This document shows positions 63,344-64,000 of a stretch of DNA of 64,000 nucleotides, piece after piece. Both the position numbers and the translations under genes were made by a program. The first letter of the stretch is position 1; every line of letters begins with the position of its first letter. Below the pieces are notes generated by a model. It ran no database searches. It was not told where the DNA came from and was given only the letters and a program-made list of their open reading frames with translations. Source of the DNA: Apostichopus japonicus. Lineage: Eukaryota > Echinodermata > Holothuroidea > Aspidochirotida > Stichopodidae. Location: positions 6,134,501-6,198,500 of the forward strand of contig NC_092569.1 of NCBI RefSeq assembly GCF_037975245.1, in the 5' to 3' direction.

Positions 63344-64000
63344 GTATGGGCATTGGACCGACAGTTTTAGAGTGAAGTCTTCTTTTTTTCTGTAGCATTA
63401 CAGACTATCTAGGTTTTAAATTTTGTTACAGAAAAAGCGGTTTGATTTGGGTTAGAATTTAAAGGAATCCAACGAACCGAATGTTTGAGTAGTTTTGTTC
63501 TGGGATGGAAAACATGAACCTTCACATAATATAACTGTGAGTGAGAAGTAGTGGTTTAAAATCACAGAATGTTTATTGGGAAGCATTGGAATGTATGAAT
63601 TATTTGTTTTGTGCAGAGCGTTCTGTCAGCTTATAAAACATTTGTGTTTGGTAAGATTATCTTTACAGTATTATAAATACATTTAATGTCAACTAACTGT
63701 AGTACAGTGTATGTGCGACCCTGTCTGCAATAGTTTGTTCTGCACACTGAAAGTCTGTGAAGGATGTTTATATTGAAGAGACATGTCACAGTAACATTTA
63801 ATCCCTCTCAGACATGACAAATTTAGTAGGTAAGGAGATAATTTAGGTAAGGTTCACCTGTAGATAGCTAATGAGGTAAATTAGGTAAGGTAATGGTAAG
63901 ATAGGTAATGATGTAAATTTAGTAGGTAAGGAGGTAAGTTTAGGTAAAATTCACTATAGATTGGCAATGAGGTAAGTTTAGTAGGTAAGGAGGTAAGTTT
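63344..64000 (+). other. Intron 27 (runs off the window)
   Basis: AT-rich sequence followed from about 63820 by a TAGGTAAG repeat. No further exon is visible. Confidence 0.75.
63820..64000 (+). repeat. Degenerate TAGGTAAGGAGGTAAGTTT tandem repeat
   Basis: TTAGTAGGTAAGGAGGTAAG and TTAGGTAA units recur to the window end, some separated by a TTCAC and TAGAT segment. Many units contain GGTAAG, a match to the consensus 5' splice site. Confidence 0.85.

Overview
The window looks like animal nuclear DNA. It is AT-rich, with long introns, GT-AG splice sites, dispersed transposon relics and many micro- and minisatellites, and it has no operon-like packing. A marine invertebrate deuterostome, possibly an echinoderm, is my best guess from the repeat style and domain architecture. 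No sequence here proves the taxon.

One gene on the + strand fills almost the whole window. I reconstructed 27 coding exons from an ATG at 546 to a donor at 63344. All splice sites and phases are mutually compatible, and the gene continues past the right edge. The encoded protein, about 1419 residues so far, reads in order: two doublecortin (DCX) domains (exons 1-2), a basic linker, a pair of PLAT/LH2 domains (exons 3-9), a 14-nt microexon, two beta-trefoil domains (exons 11-15), a basic, Pro/Lys-rich and then acidic linker (exons 16-18), and two more PLAT pairs (exons 19-23 and 24-27). DCX domains typically bind microtubules. Tandem PLAT domains occur in LOXHD1-type proteins. Beta-trefoils are lectin-like or fascin-like folds. 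The likely product is a large cytoskeleton- or cilium-associated scaffold, but that function is inferred. I found no second convincing protein-coding host gene.

Layout: 134-2130 5' end and DCX exons; 2131-6866 intron with a 121-bp direct duplication; 6867-27737 first PLAT pair, spread over 21 kb, with a hAT-type MITE, a non-LTR retrotransposon tail and tRNA-derived SINEs in its introns; 30504-30517 microexon; 31-36 kb minisatellites; 36033-45541 trefoil exons, with two degenerate partial copies of the first trefoil exon in the next intron; 46570-54600 linker exons, with an antisense reverse-transcriptase relic at about 50 kb; 55278-63343 second and third PLAT pairs in compact exons, with a second inverted-repeat element (57955-58436) and a G-rich minisatellite (60706-61160) in introns.

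The most notable signals are the DCX-PLAT-trefoil-PLAT architecture, the microexon that restores the reading frame, conserved intron positions that reveal internal domain duplication, and exon fragments copied into an intron.
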